Source of the DNA: Ochromonas danica
Lineage: Eukaryota; Sar; Chrysophyceae; Chromulinales; Chromulinaceae
Length of the DNA: 64,000 nt
Direction: 5' to 3'
Assembly: GCA_015146655.1 (NCBI GenBank)
Contig: VKHL01000014.1
Location: 1 to 64,000 of the forward strand
The notes beneath the pieces are model-generated. The model saw nothing but the letters and a program-made list of their open reading frames with translations. It made no database searches and was not told where the DNA came from. This document shows positions 27,310-39,732 of the stretch, piece by piece. Position numbers and translations under genes: made by a program. Every line of letters begins with the position of its first letter. Position 1 is the first letter of the stretch.

Positions 27310-30300
27310 TCATAGTGTAAACAGGTTGGATATTTTCGAAAGGATGGAGCTACGTGGCACAGTGCGCGGCTTATTGTCCTTGATAGTTTTCTTCAGTTTC
27401 CACCTGATCTTTTCTCCATCAAACCTGTAAACCTTAGATCGAATAAGTTCCTGGTTAGGAAGCAGTACAATCCCCTTTCGTTTCCTTCTTTTCTTGACCA
27501 CAACCTCAGGACTATTTGGATCGGCTGTCTCATCAACTCCAGCTTCTGCTGGCGTTGTTGTTGCACCATTATTCCCTTCAGCTTCATCTGCTGGTGCTGT
27601 TTGAACTCTTGATGGCAGTGCCAGAACGACTTGTTCTTGAACCTCCATGCGCTCAGTAGGTTTTTGACTTTCTTGGACTTGTACCTTCGATGAGTTATCC
27701 ATTGGCGAGCTATCCTTCGGGTCTTTTGCGATTTCAGCCACCGCTTCCGAGACCTTCCTTTGTGTTCTCTTTTTTGGTCTTTCATCCTCACTATCATCAT
27801 CGCAAAAATAGTAGGATAGCAGATCAACAGGTCGCTTGTTGGTAAGCTAGATACACAGTAAACAATGTCGCTTTCAAAGGTGAAGGAATAAACCTGAGCA
27901 CAACTATTGGACAGCTTACCTTGCGGATACAACTCTTCAAGCGATCAACACGTATAGATTTCTTGTTAAATACCGATGACAAAACTTCATCACACTTTAT
28001 CCTTTTCCCTTTCTTGTAAACCACCAGCTGGTTTTCCAAAGCATGTTTGGCAACATTTTCAAGTACTTCTTCTCGGGTTGCATGAAGCTTGCCCATAAAT
28101 TTTGCTAGAGGTTCGTCCAGATTCCACTTTACCGCGTTATCTGAACATAACCATGATCATATAACAACTAATTCATACGAACGATCTTTACGGCAGAAAG
28201 ATCTTACCTTGTCGAAGAGAATTACTATAACGTTCGGATTGCATCTTCTTTTGTTTTCGACGTTTTGCAGCAGCAACTCTTGCTTTTCTTTTTCTTTCAA
28301 TTGCTTCTGGTATTTCAGATTCTGTTTTCCTTCGTCTTGCAAGATTTGCTTTATATTCTTCTACAGTCATACTCTTTTTGGCCTTAATCATGGTCATATG
28401 CTAATCCAAAAGAGAAAATCAACACACTAAACATCAATACTGTATATAGAGAGAGAATCAACAAACTTCACCTACCTTGTAAATAGCACGATTGAGCTTA
28501 TCAAGACGTAACCTGGGCTTATTGAAAATTTTGATGAGGGTTTCATCACATTTGATAGTAGTCTTCTTCTTCTTGATTAGGTTGTTCTCAGTTATATGAG
28601 AAGTCACAGCTTTCACTACTTCTTTGCGAGTGGCATAATCTTTTCCCATAAACTCTGCCAATGCAGCATCCAGCTTGCCATGCTTCCTCAAATTCACTGA
28701 AGAGAAAGAACACAGTGTGTAAGTTAACAAATTCACCATAGACTCATGCTAATCTAGTTTAATAACATACCAGCAAGATGTTGTGCTTGCGCTTCCGATC
28801 TTTCTGCAAGTCGTTTCTGTTGAAAATAGAATGAATGATCAAATGATGATGTGGAAAAGGATAGATACTAGCAGCATGAAAGTTCCTCACCAACTCGTGT
28901 TCTTCCAGATCCTTCATCATCTGATTTAACAGTTAAAGAAAATTGCCATTAAGTGTTTCACAGAGAATAAAAGCATGGCGAACGAATGACTGACCAGATT
29001 AGAAAGCTTAACCATTCCAAAGATAGTAGTTCGATCACATTTCACGATATTGGCCAAGGTCTCATCACAGATAACTTCGCGTTTATCAGCAGGATCCTGT
29101 AGATTATGTTCCCTGATGTACTTCCATAAAGCACTGGTGACTTCACATCTACTAGCCACATCCGTGCCAACCAACGCGGCCAGCTCAGCGTCAAGTCTTT
29201 TCGGCTCATGCTGTCCCCCTAGTTCCCACAACAAGCATGACATGATCAGTCCTTGCCACACAAAGAAATCAAAATTAATTGAAGGGCATTACTTATTTTT
29301 CTTGGTGGGGGCTTAACTTGTCCTAATAGCTGCGATCATGAATGATTAAAGTTAGCAACCATATAAAACAACAACTAAATAGCAAGACATACCGTTGATA
29401 TTCCTTTGGCAAGCTCCATCATATGAATTTCCTTGCACTTAAACAACTTCTCAAAAGTTTCATCACAGATTATTTGCCGACGATTGTCTGGATTTTGTAA
29501 ATCATTCTCTTTGATATGCTTCCATAGAGCAGATACAATTTGAGCTCTACTGGCAGCAGAAGTTTCCATGAACTCGGCCAAGTCTGGAGGAAGGTCATGA
29601 AGTTCATGCAATCCTATATTATACCATCAAAAGTTAACATAAGTGCTCTCTAAAGGAAACTATAGTAAATCTGGATATCGAACAACCTGAAGGACGCTTC
29701 GTCTGTTGTTGTTCATCACCATCAGATGATCGCTTGCGTTTCTATAATAAGCATACAAAGCATATTATTATTGTTGTGTAAATACTTGTATAATATTGTC
29801 AATTATCACCTTTGTTTCAAGTGCTTCTTCTTCATCGGAATTATCATACACCTCATTGTCAGGCATCTTCTCCTCATTTTCTTCAATCTCCTCTTTAACT
29901 ACCTCCTCAACCGTCACTAACTGTAGCAAACAGAATAAAATTTAGCCTCTTTTGTTTAATTAACCAACTCACTCACAGCATACCTTACTCAAGGTCTTCG
30001 TCAAATCCCACATACTGATTCGCTTACACTTCAAGGCTTTCGCCAAGGCGGCGTCACAAAGAATTTCGCGACGGTCGTTAGGATTCTGTAGATCGTGTTC
30101 TTTGATATAGTCCCATGCTAATTTGAGCAAGTCTGTGCGCTTACACGACTCACATCCAAAGATGTCCGCCAAAGATTTCGACAGCACGACGCGCTGATGA
30201 ACCGCCCCTACATATTATCAAAAACCTAATCATTCCCACAGCTGTAATGGCACTGATACAGAGATATTACCAACCCTTTTTAAGCTTCTTCTTCGACTTT

Positions 30301-32073
30301 GCTTTCTCGGACACGTCCTGTTGAAATGGAATGTTTGGAAGGGATGAGTGTAAATTGTGTGCATTTGCTAAGACTGCAATTCTCAAAATCATTTTACCTT
30401 ATCACAGTCGTTCTTTCGCTTGCGCTTACTAGAACGCAGATTCGAATGCTCATTTGCATCACTACTACTACAAGGAACAGCAGAGCCTTTGTCGTCCTTT
30501 CCTTCCCCATTAGCATCACCTTCAGCTTCTTCATCTTGACTTCCTTCGTCTTCCCCGCTATCTTCACCCTTCACCATCTCCTCCACCTTCATCAACTACA
30601 ACAACAAACATCATTAGACAGATAGCGACCTAATGAAGATTAACTCAATCGTTTGCATTCTACCTGACTCAAAACCTTGGTCATCTTGAACATATGTATA
30701 CGCGAACATTTCAACACCTTTTGTAAAGCCTCATCGCAAAGAATCTCGCGACGATCTTGAGGATTTTGAAGATTGTGTTCCTTGATGTAGTTCCACACTC
30801 TTTTGGTAACTTCGGTGCGCTTGCATGACTCACAGCCCAAGAATGCTGCCAATGAATCCGATAACAAAACTTCTTGTTGAAAACCCGCTGTAGATAACCG
30901 CATATCAAACGACATTAATGACTTCCATAGTAACGCATTCAAACTTGGAGATAACTCACTGTTACGGGTTTTGGTTGTTCCCTCAGATTTAGCACTCTTC
31001 TTGGGCTTCGCCTTCGCAGATGCGACCTGGAATAAAACACAACAGCAGGTGTGGTTATGTACAACCAAACTCTAATGTTTGCAAATTACAATACCTTGTC
31101 CCCGCCATCAGTTCGCTTGCGCTTGTTGTTCCGAACAGCAAATAGTTTATTGGCGGCAGTTCTCCCCTCACTGTCTTCATCATTCAGTTCCTCTTCTTCA
31201 TCTTCCTCGTCATCTTCTTCAGACTCATCATGTTGTGGAGTCAAGAACTCAATACTCTTCATCATCTACAAGCAAGAGTGGCAACAAAACACAGTGGGTC
31301 AGCATGACAACATTTAATAGACAAACATGAGAAAAGCAATATTTCTGTGTTACTCACAGTAGAGAGAATTTTATTCATTTTGAACATATGCACACTCTTT
31401 CGTTTGAAGAGAGCTTCAAGTTTATGATCACAAATAATTTCACGTCGATCTTTCGGATTCTGCAAGTTATGTGCTTTAATATGATTCCAAATCTCTTTCA
31501 TCACTTCTGTTCGTGGCATTTTATCTTTTCCGATAAAATCACATAAAGGAGGTACTAATAAAACTTCTCGAGTAAATGCTAAGACATCAGACAAAAGACA
31601 TTACAAGTTAGCGTCAGCTTGATTAAGACCTTTTATCAGAGTGTATGAGGTGAGGACATGACAAGACATGAGCATATTAACATATTATAACATATACTAA
31701 TATACCATATTATTATTACATATAATTACAGTAGCATATTAACAACATATATATACGATATTAGCAACATGTTGTTACCATTGTTTCTCTTCTTTGGTGG
31801 TGGTTCTGCCTTATCAGGTGATGGTTTATTAGATGGTTTAACCTCTTCTTTTTCTTCAGGTTCTTCATGTTCTTCATTATGTTGGAAAAGGTACTCTTCT
31901 ACCACACCTCGTAGAAAATCCTTTTTATGATAAAGATCACATCCTAATTGATCTTCCAATAGTGACCTCAATTGCTTCATGCTAATCGAGCTAGGATCAC
32001 ATGATGCTAATATATCATGAACATTTTTAGTAAGTATTTCCTCGGAAGGTGAGCTTTCACTCATCTTTCTCAA
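27310..32073 (-). CDS. DEK_C protein with seven SWIB domains
   Basis: I resolve 19 exons and about 1,112 residues. Exon 1 (31,779-32,073) has a DEK_C domain: EEILTKNVHDILASCDPSSI, then LRSLLEDQLGCDL. Seven SWIB exons follow: 31,358-31,578; 30,664-30,887; 29,984-30,207; 29,393-29,613; 28,995-29,218; 28,476-28,696; 27,920-28,140 (221 or 224 nt). They encode residues about 99-172, 252-326, 407-481, 537-610, 623-697, 723-796 and 861-934. Each begins in phase 1 and ends in phase 0. The first five domains share NLQ-(N/D)P-x-(D/N)-(R/K)-R followed by I/V-x-CD. Short linker exons between them encode acidic runs ending in KRKR-type basic motifs. The last exon (27,310-27,846) is a charged tail. SWIB plus DEK_C proteins act in chromatin and Pol I transcription (yeast Uaf30); that role is inferred. 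Met4 is an alternative start. Confidence 0.92.
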
Positions 32074-32293
32074 TTGATTGATTTCAAATGCGGGAAGACA
32101 GAGACAGACAGACAGACAGGTAAGTAATTCCTTAAATAGCTGTTAGACAATTTCACAAAAGTGTACGCGGGGGGGACGATCATCAAACAGCAAGAACGGG
32201 AACGAAAAGGTGTTGTCAGTTCATCGTTCTAGTCATTGGATCACCTTGTTTCCAACATTTTGTTATTGCATTTCTCTTTCTTCACATTCAGTA

Positions 32294-34901
32294 ATGCCTC
32301 GTAGAACTGTAGGTCAGCCTTCTGGGGAATCAGATAAGCCAGGTTTTGACTATGGTCCCATGGTACAAGAGGGCATTACCATGTTGAAATTTGGTCGATC
32401 AGGGAAACCACATGAACGCTTTTTCAAACTATCCCAAGATTTAAGATTTATCATTTGGCGTTCTGGATGGCTTTCTACTAAGTTTGGATCCAAGCATTCT
32501 TGTAAGTTATGTTTTCGTTTATTTGTTTTAATGTATTTATTTTGAGTTATTTTAACGATGTGATTTGACTCTGATTTTCTCTTTCTCTCTCTTTGCTTCT
32601 CATTCCAGTGGATCTAGAGAAAGTAGTTCGTTTGATCCCTGGTCAAAACACTCATCAATTCCAGCGTTGGGTGGCCATCTATGGACCAGCCAGTGAGAAG
32701 TCCTTCTCCATCGTCTATCACGATGACGACAACGTGGAATGCACATTGGATATCATCGCTCCTTCAGCTGAGATCTATAAGGTTTGGTTTGGTGCCTTGG
32801 ATAGTATTGTGAAGAGTTTGAAGATCCAGAGAGAGAACTTCTCCCCAGATGCTCTTTATCTCAAATCTCTGTGGGATAGAGCTGATAATGACCATTCTGG
32901 CACACTGTCTAGCCGAGAAGTTATTCAACTCATCTCTTCCATTAATATCAACATGCCAGCTGCAGTTATTAAGAAGATGTATAAGCAATTTGATATTGAT
33001 AATAATGGTCTGCTTGATTTCCGAGAATTTGTGGATTTTATGGCTTACTTGCGTAAAAGGTTAGCTTTTGAACATATTTGCCATGATGATGTTTTATGCT
33101 GACATATATTTTGATTTAGGCCTGATATTGAGGCGATCTGGACTGCCATCGTTAATGGTCACTTGGAGAGTCTTTTGGATATTTCTGCTCCACTTCTCAT
33201 CTCTCCTGATGAATTCCCTGCACGTGATCAGGTCATCACCCTTGATCAATTCAGAGAGTTTTGGAGAATGTTTCAAGAGGAAGATTTATCTCCTCCAGCT
33301 GCTTTGGATTTGGTTTTGCGTTGTAATGGTCTTTCTTCTCAGGAGGGTTCTTATGAAGATCTTACTATCACCTATTCTCAATTCCTGGTTGTATTGACCA
33401 GTCATAAATATTGCGGTGGATATAGCATTGCCAAACTTGCTGAGCATCAAGATATGACTCACCCTCTCAGCCATTACTTCCTGGCCTCATCGCACAATAC
33501 GTACCTTGAAGGCGATCAGCTCACTTCTCCCTCTTCCGTTAAGCGTTATATCAACGACCTCCTTCTCGGTTGCAGATGTGTGGAGTTGGATTGTTGGGAT
33601 GGAGATGATGGTCAGCCGATTATCTATCATGGATACACAGCGACTGGCCGCATTCTCTTCAAAGACGTCATCAAAGCTATTTATGACTATGGCTTCCGAA
33701 CTTCTCCTTATCCTATTGTTCTGAGTATCGAAAATCATTGTTGCTTGGAGCAACAGAAGGTGATGAGTGAGATTATGGTGGAAGAGTTAAAGGAAACGTT
33801 GTGTCGGCCCATGCGAAACCTTTCAAGGCTTCCTTCCCCGAAAGACTTGATGAAAAAAGTACTGCTTAAAGGAAAGAGACTCCAAGAGGAAGTTTTGGAT
33901 GAAGATGACAAAAACGATGAAGATGAAGATGACGAAGATAATGCGGTGCCAGTTCCTCCCGCTGCATCTGGATCTTCTGTCAAAGCCCCAGTCGAAGTCT
34001 CTCAAAAGAAAAAGAAAGCACCAAAAGTTCATCCTGAACTCTCTGCCATTACCTTCCTGGGCACTGGTAAAGTCAAGTCGTTTGCTCCTGAAGCTAGCAG
34101 TGCTATTCCTTGTGACATGATGGCTTCATATGGAGAAACGAAAGTTACGAAGTTCTTGAAAACACCTGGCAAACCTGAAGGCTGGATTGAGCACAATAAA
34201 TTGCATTTCAGTCGTATTTATCCAAAAGGTAGTCGTATTGACTCTTCGAATTACAACCCTGTCCCTGCCTGGTCAGTCGGCAATCAAATGGTTGCTTTGA
34301 ATTACCAAACCGGTGATTTGCCTTATCATATCAATTTTGGCAAGTTCTTACAAAATGGCAGCAGTGGATATGTTCTCAAGCCCGAGTATATGCTGTCATC
34401 TTCTGTAGATCTATCTGAGAGATCTTCTCCAATTCGTTTCACGGTAAACATTGTCGGTGCCAGCCAACTGCCAAAGCCTAGAGCAGCTCAAAAGGGTGAG
34501 ATCATTGATCCGTACGTGGTTGTTTATGTCAACGGACCGAACGAGAATTTTGAAGTGAAGACCCGTACTATTAATGACAATGGGTTTAATCCTTTATGGA
34601 ATCAGGTAATCAAACTTCCCACGATATTTGCCCGCCAAATAGGCTAATAGATTCCATTTTTTCATTTTAGACGTTCACCTTCGATATCTCTGAACCGGAG
34701 TTGGCTTATGTGACGTTCCATGTAAACGATGAGGATGTTCTCTCCCATGACTTCATTGCCTTTGCATCAATGCCTTTGTCCTGTCTATGTCGTGGTTTCC
34801 GTACTGTACGACTCTTTGATTCTCACGGGCATGCTAATCAAGATTTTGAATACGCTTCCCTCTTTATTCGCGTGGATATTCAGCCATTGTCTACTATTTG
34901 A
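32294..34901 (+). CDS. Phosphoinositide-specific phospholipase C (delta-like)
   Basis: Four exons are seen: 32,294-32,501, 32,609-33,059, 33,120-34,605 and 34,671-34,901; the product is about 791 residues. Domain order is PH (residues about 20-130), EF hands (DRADNDHSGTLSSRE and DIDNNGLLDFRE), catalytic X box (HYFLASSHNTYLEGDQL, GCRCVELDCWDG, YHGYT), an acidic linker (DEDDKNDEDEDDEDN), Y box (IDSSNYNPVPAWSVGNQM, VALNYQTGD) and C2 (residues about 650-780, IDPYVVVYVNG). This is the full delta-type layout. The enzyme cleaves PIP2 to IP3 and diacylglycerol in a Ca2+-dependent way at the plasma membrane. The catalytic His residues are present. It is divergent from the multi-SWIB gene. Confidence 0.95.
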
Positions 34902-35411
34902 AGTCTTGACTGCTTGGAACTGATCTTTCCATAACCTTCTTAGTATTCGACTCTTTTTTGTAGTATTGAGAGTTGAGATTATTTATTATTTGAGTTCTTC
35001 TCTCTTTTATAACTTAGTTCTGTTAAGATCTTAGCCTTTGGATGTAAGATGAAATGAGATAAGAATAAAAGATATGCCAAAATGTTGGCTGATAGTTACT
35101 AGCCCGTCCTACCAGTCAAGGAGTTGTCAAGCTCCCTCGAAGGGTCTCCAAGCATTCTGTATTCATGAGCGATTGGCAATTGGGACAGGATACTCTAGCC
35201 CTTTCCCTTTGATCCTTCAAACATTTATTGTACAGTGTATTGTATTTATGGTATTTATTGTGCTGTAGACTGATCCAATGATGAAAACTGAATCCAACGC
35301 AAGGTAATAATATCGAACCTTGCTGAATGTAATGTGGAATCAGGTAGTTTTTGGTCGTGGAAATGATCAGCTCATTCTATTACATATCATTGTAAAAATC
35401 TATTAGTTTTA
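34902..35411. other. Intergenic, no gene seen
   Basis: This 510-bp gap contains the AT-rich 3' flank of the phospholipase gene and the promoter of the UBC-fold gene. Short frames exist but lack coding character. No RNA gene or repeat was recognised. Confidence 0.6.
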
Positions 35412-35940
35412 ATGCTGAAACGAAAATCTGTTGTTGAAGATGATTTGCCACGTCTGGAAGATCAGGTCAAGCGTTGTCGAATCTCCCAAACACCTGGCGA
35501 ACTACGGTGAGAGTGTTTTAGTCCTATTACCCACCCTCTCCTTCCCTCTCATCCTCATCCTAATGTACAGATTAGCAAAGGATTTGGAAGATTTGGAGCG
35601 AATGGATTGCAAGGACTTTGGCTGTGAGAGATTGCAGCGCAATGCTGTGCGCATCACCATTTTATCCTCTCGTGACTGTCCACCACTACATACTAGGACT
35701 GGTTGCAGTTTTATCGTAGAAGTATCAAAGTTCTACCCGCATGATAGACCCAGTGTACGCTGCCTGGAGGACAGCATACAGTCACCCCATGTGCAACCAG
35801 GTGGGCTGGTCACACATGTCGAATTGATGGGCAACTGGAGGGCAACTAACTCGCTCAGAACGGTGATTTATGCATTAAGAGAAGTTGTACATTCTAATGG
35901 CTCCCTCATAGGGAAAGATAACACCATGAACGTTGATTAA
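35412..35940 (+). CDS. UBC-fold protein lacking the catalytic Cys (UEV-like)
   Basis: Two exons are seen: 35,412-35,506 and 35,571-35,940; the product is about 154 residues, typical for a ubiquitin-conjugating (E2) fold. Recognisable elements are CSFIVEVSKFYPHDRPSVRC (strands with the YP-x-x-x-P motif), a loop QSPHVQPGGLV where true E2 enzymes have HPN and the active Cys, then GNWRATNSLRTVIYALREV (the W-x-x-x-x-S-L helix). The position that should hold the catalytic Cys after Gly-Gly-Leu-Val is Thr, so the protein is probably a UEV-type cofactor or an E2-like adaptor. The N-terminus is basic (MLKRKSVVEDDLPRLED). Partner unknown. Confidence 0.65.
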
Positions 35941-36766
35941 GCGGAGACCTGGTGCAATTACCATTGTATCCATGTAAATATAGACATACTATATACTATC
36001 TATACATATCATACCACTTCATATCATGTCATTCCATATTGTGTGATACTTGTTTATTGAGTGCAATTTCATAATCTTTTCTGTGACATGGAGGACTTGA
36101 AATGGTTAATTAATGAATGAGTGTCTGAGAACGAGCATGAGTGCTGCTCTTGCCATTTTCTGGCTTTATATGCCAGTGTTGGACGTGTTTACTTCCTGAT
36201 GTTGATGGCAATGGGCATGGAGGAAGAAAGCATCGAACTTGTTTTTCTGATTTGTTGCATGAAAAGGAGGATGGTAAAAGTAGTGTGGCATAATTGTCAC
36301 ATCTTATTGAGGAAGGATAAGATATTCTGGGTAATTCAAGAGACGTCTGCAAGTCTTTAGGTTTGATAGATGCTGCGTATTGCAAACTAGCACAATATGT
36401 CTGTCAGTGGGGAGGGAGTTTAATGCCTTATTGCTCATATAGTTGTTATCGTGTTATTGTTGTTGTGATGTCATGCAAGAACAACAAGCGATATCAGCAG
36501 GTTTCTACCTTTATCTTTCGGAAATGACAACTTCAAGAAGTTTGTCTGAACGATCTCATTACTTGATTCCGGGCAGTCTAAAATATGCTGTTTCATCTTA
36601 TCCTGACGAGCTGTACGACAAATACTCTTTTACGCTCTGAACGAAAATAGAAAATATTGAGGTTGTACAAGTGGAAGAATAAGAATATGAGTACAAAGCT
36701 CAATCCCTGATTTAAGTTAAGAACTAAAACCAGTAAACTAACACCAAACGTAGACGAGAAGCATAT
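35941..36766. other. Intergenic, no gene seen
   Basis: This gap of about 825 bp lies between two convergent genes, the UBC-fold gene and the 57-residue membrane protein gene. It has TATA-rich runs near 35,980-36,030 and several short frames on both strands, none with protein-like composition or splice signals that I trust. Nothing further was recognised. Confidence 0.5.
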
Positions 36767-37010
36767 TTATTGCTCAGTTATCGTATAGCGCTTAGTGTAC
36801 TGATTGGTCTTGAAACCTAATGCTTGTCGAATAGGAACAACGGTGAAGGGCATAAGAAATCCAGTGCCAAGCATGACCTAGAAAGAGAAGAGGAAAATAT
36901 TATTCTTCACGAGGCGGACATCATAAATGATTGACAGCATAGCTTACCCAACATGCCGCAATGACGGGATTTCTGTCTGCGAAGATTTTAAGCTTGGTAA
37001 ACAAAGACAT
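36767..37010 (-). CDS. 57-residue single-span membrane protein, possibly complex I subunit B9/NDUFA3-like
   Basis: Two exons are seen: 36,948-37,010 and 36,767-36,877, with a 70-bp intron (GTAAGC to TAG). The peptide begins MSLFTKLKIFADRNPVIAAC and crosses the splice into VMLGTGFLMPFTVVPIRQA, a single hydrophobic span bounded by Pro and Arg, then a polar tail with NQYTKRYT. A short amphipathic N-terminus, a Pro-Val entry to the helix and a Val-Val/Gly-Pro exit are the pattern of complex I accessory subunit NDUFA3/B9 in plants and protists. The call rests on pattern and size only. The precise fit of frame and splice sites supports that it is a gene. Confidence 0.55.
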
Positions 37011-37251
37011 CTCTTCTTTTTTTTATAAAGTAGACTTTAATTGAACGATTCTTTTAATGGGTCTACCAACACGACGACGATGCCTTTGCCTTTCCTCCTG
37101 CAGCTGCTGTGCTGTTGTGCAGGTGATGGTCCAATTGCTATTGCGTGGGGAATCTAAATACCTAAAAAGCTAAATGAATATCCAGTCGAGTAATGTTTGA
37201 TTTGCTGTGTGTTGTTGATCTTCTTTAACCATACCTACCCATCAAATTATC

Positions 37252-39713
37252 ATGTCATCTCAAGAAATAGCTGATTCGCTTATACCTACCTTTGTTGAAG
37301 TTCCTTATCAGACACTTGTTCATCGTGTAGATTGTGGGACAACAAGTTTACTCCAACTTTCTGCTTTCTTGAACGAAAAGTGCAATACCACATTAGAGAA
37401 AGATATTCTATTTGCATTGAAAGTTAGCCGTTCTAATACTTTCAATTATGAAATTGAAGCTAGTACGACAGAAAGATTATTAGGATTTTATAAGAATTAT
37501 TATATTAATACCTACAAAGTCTTCAAACAACAACATCAAGATTATTCTGATCATATCTTAAAACAACTTGAAATCTTAAAAGCTAAACGTGCTATAAAGA
37601 TTTCTAATTTGAAACAGATTATTCAACATGATCTAAAAGAAGTAGGATTAGTGAAAGATTCGTTAGAAAAGGCAAAGAAAGTTTTAATTAAAGCCAAGAG
37701 TGATCATCATCGTGCAACAGAAAAACTTGCTAATATAGAAAGAAATCTATTAGAGATACAACGCCTTAATGAAGAAAGACTCTCAGCTAATACAGGTGGT
37801 ATGAGAGAGTCAGCCAAGTTTATGGGACGAATGTTTAGTGCTTTTGAATCTAATCCAGAATTAGATCGAGAAAAGCAAGTGAGAAAAGTTGAAAAACGTA
37901 AAAATGAAGTCTTATTAGCCAAACAAAATATTTTGGATAGGAAGAAAGATTTATTGTCAGCATTTGCAGTATTAGATGAAGATTATGCGAAAGCAGCGTT
38001 GGATTTCCAAGAACTTGAATTGGAGCGAATGCACTCAGTCAAAACCTCTTTGAAAACGTTTTGTTCCTTAGAAAGACAAGCCTTAGAAAACCAATTAAAC
38101 TTTCTTCATAGCTTGGAGGAAGCAGTCAATCTTCATCAGCCAGAAGAGGATATTGAACTTTTCATCTCTCAAGCGAAACATGTGGAGCATACACACAAAT
38201 ACAGTCGTGCTCTCTGCTTACTAGAAGAGCGTTTAGTGTCCAAGTAAGTTTATCACTTCCTTACATCTTTTTCTCGTGATTGAATCTCACAACTATTGTG
38301 ATAGAGCTTTAGTGGAAGCAGAAGCAATGGAGAAAGGTAACAACAACGATGCGGATACCGACCTCGATTCCAACATTGGCACCGTTCCGGAAGCTGTAAA
38401 TGCAGCACGTTATGATGAAATCCACAATGAAATCAGCCACACCAATCATGCTGACGGCTCAAGGCATCGCTTGGAGAGTATTGAGGCTGACCCTCTCATG
38501 TCTGCGTCGCTGCAAAATGATATCTCCACTCAATTGGAGAGCTTGATTCAGCGTATCTTCGGAGAGGACAGAGTTTCCGGATCTTGCCCGAATGATGAAG
38601 AGTGGAGCACTGTTTTTGCCATGAAGGATTCGCGAGATCGGTTTCTAATGGAATTGGATCGTCGCCGTGGACAGAGTGCCTCTCTCGATCATGAAGCATA
38701 TGAGAGTATGGTAGTGGCAATGCACAACTTCCTAGGCCATTGCGAACGCACATCGGATGCTCTGAGTGCTATGCGGATATCCAATATGGCGAACACTTTC
38801 CATAGATTGGATGTCTCGGAAGAAACTGACAGTGGTGGAGAGAGTAAACATTATCTGCAAGGTGACCCTCGTCTTCGAGATCATAGCATTTGGAAGCAAG
38901 AGGGGTTTTGGTCTTCTGCTCTGCGTCAAAGCGTCTTGGCTGAACTGAACCGGTCACCCCCTATTCATTGGGCTGACTTATCGCCCGAGGAGTTGCGAGA
39001 GACTGTGATAGGTACGGTCTATCAGTTTGTTGATTTGCCAGCTTGCGTTCTAATGTTATCTATTACTCTCTTTTGATTAGCGGTGCACAACGTAATCTTT
39101 GGGCAGCTGGGTAGCTTATCTTTTGTGATGCAACAACAAGGGCTGTCCTCAGATGAGGTTAGTGCTCTATCAATTTTATGATCTACCAGTCAAGACTGAC
39201 AATTGCATTCATCACATGTGATAGATTATTGGCCACATAAAATACCTTAGCCAAACATCACAGCTTCCTGAAGATTTGGAGTACCAACTCATATCAACTG
39301 CCACAGGACAGAAAATCAAGGTGTACGTCCCGCCTCCGGCTCTAGCCACAACTGCTGATCAGACGCAACCCTCATCAGTTCTCGAACAGCCGACAGCAGC
39401 TGGCCTTGTGCTTAAAGTTGGCGATCAGGAGATTATAAACCCTCCACAGCCGCTCTCGGAGTCTGATGCAGAGCAGCCGAGTGCTGCGACAGGGATCTAT
39501 CAACCACCACAACCATCACCACCACAACGTGAGTTGAAGAATGAGAAAGAACAGCAGCAACCGCAGCAACCACCGGATGCTGCTGTTCACCAATCATATC
39601 TGCAGTCATTCAGCAGCAAATTATTTTCCAGCGGGCGATCAAGAAGCTCTCAAGTATTAGAAAAAAGTCGATCAACAGAACAGGATCAAAATGATGATTT
39701 TGCTCTTCTATAA
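37252..39713 (+). CDS. F-BAR-like protein with C-terminal SBF2/KIAA0513-like region
   Basis: Four exons are seen: 37,252-38,243, 38,305-39,011, 39,081-39,157 and 39,225-39,713; the product is about 754 residues. Residues about 50-330 are long heptad-rich helices rich in Lys and Glu (LKAKRAIKISNLKQIIQHDL, a kinked central helix and HSLEEAVNLH) that fit an F-BAR or BAR-type membrane-curving dimer. Residues about 400-610 have FLMELDRRRGQ, EGFWSSALRQSV, WADLSPEELRETVI and AVHNVIFGQLGSLSFVM, like the SBF2-associated region of KIAA0513-type proteins. The last 140 residues are Pro/Gln-rich and disordered. A role in endocytosis or membrane shaping is inferred. No SH3 domain is seen. Confidence 0.7.
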
Positions 39714-39732
39714 ATGATACAGTATGAAATGG

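Noticed and set aside
36121-36360. 79-codon plus-strand frame in the gap after the UBC-fold gene
   Set aside because: No family pattern and a competing antisense frame of the same length; probably chance.
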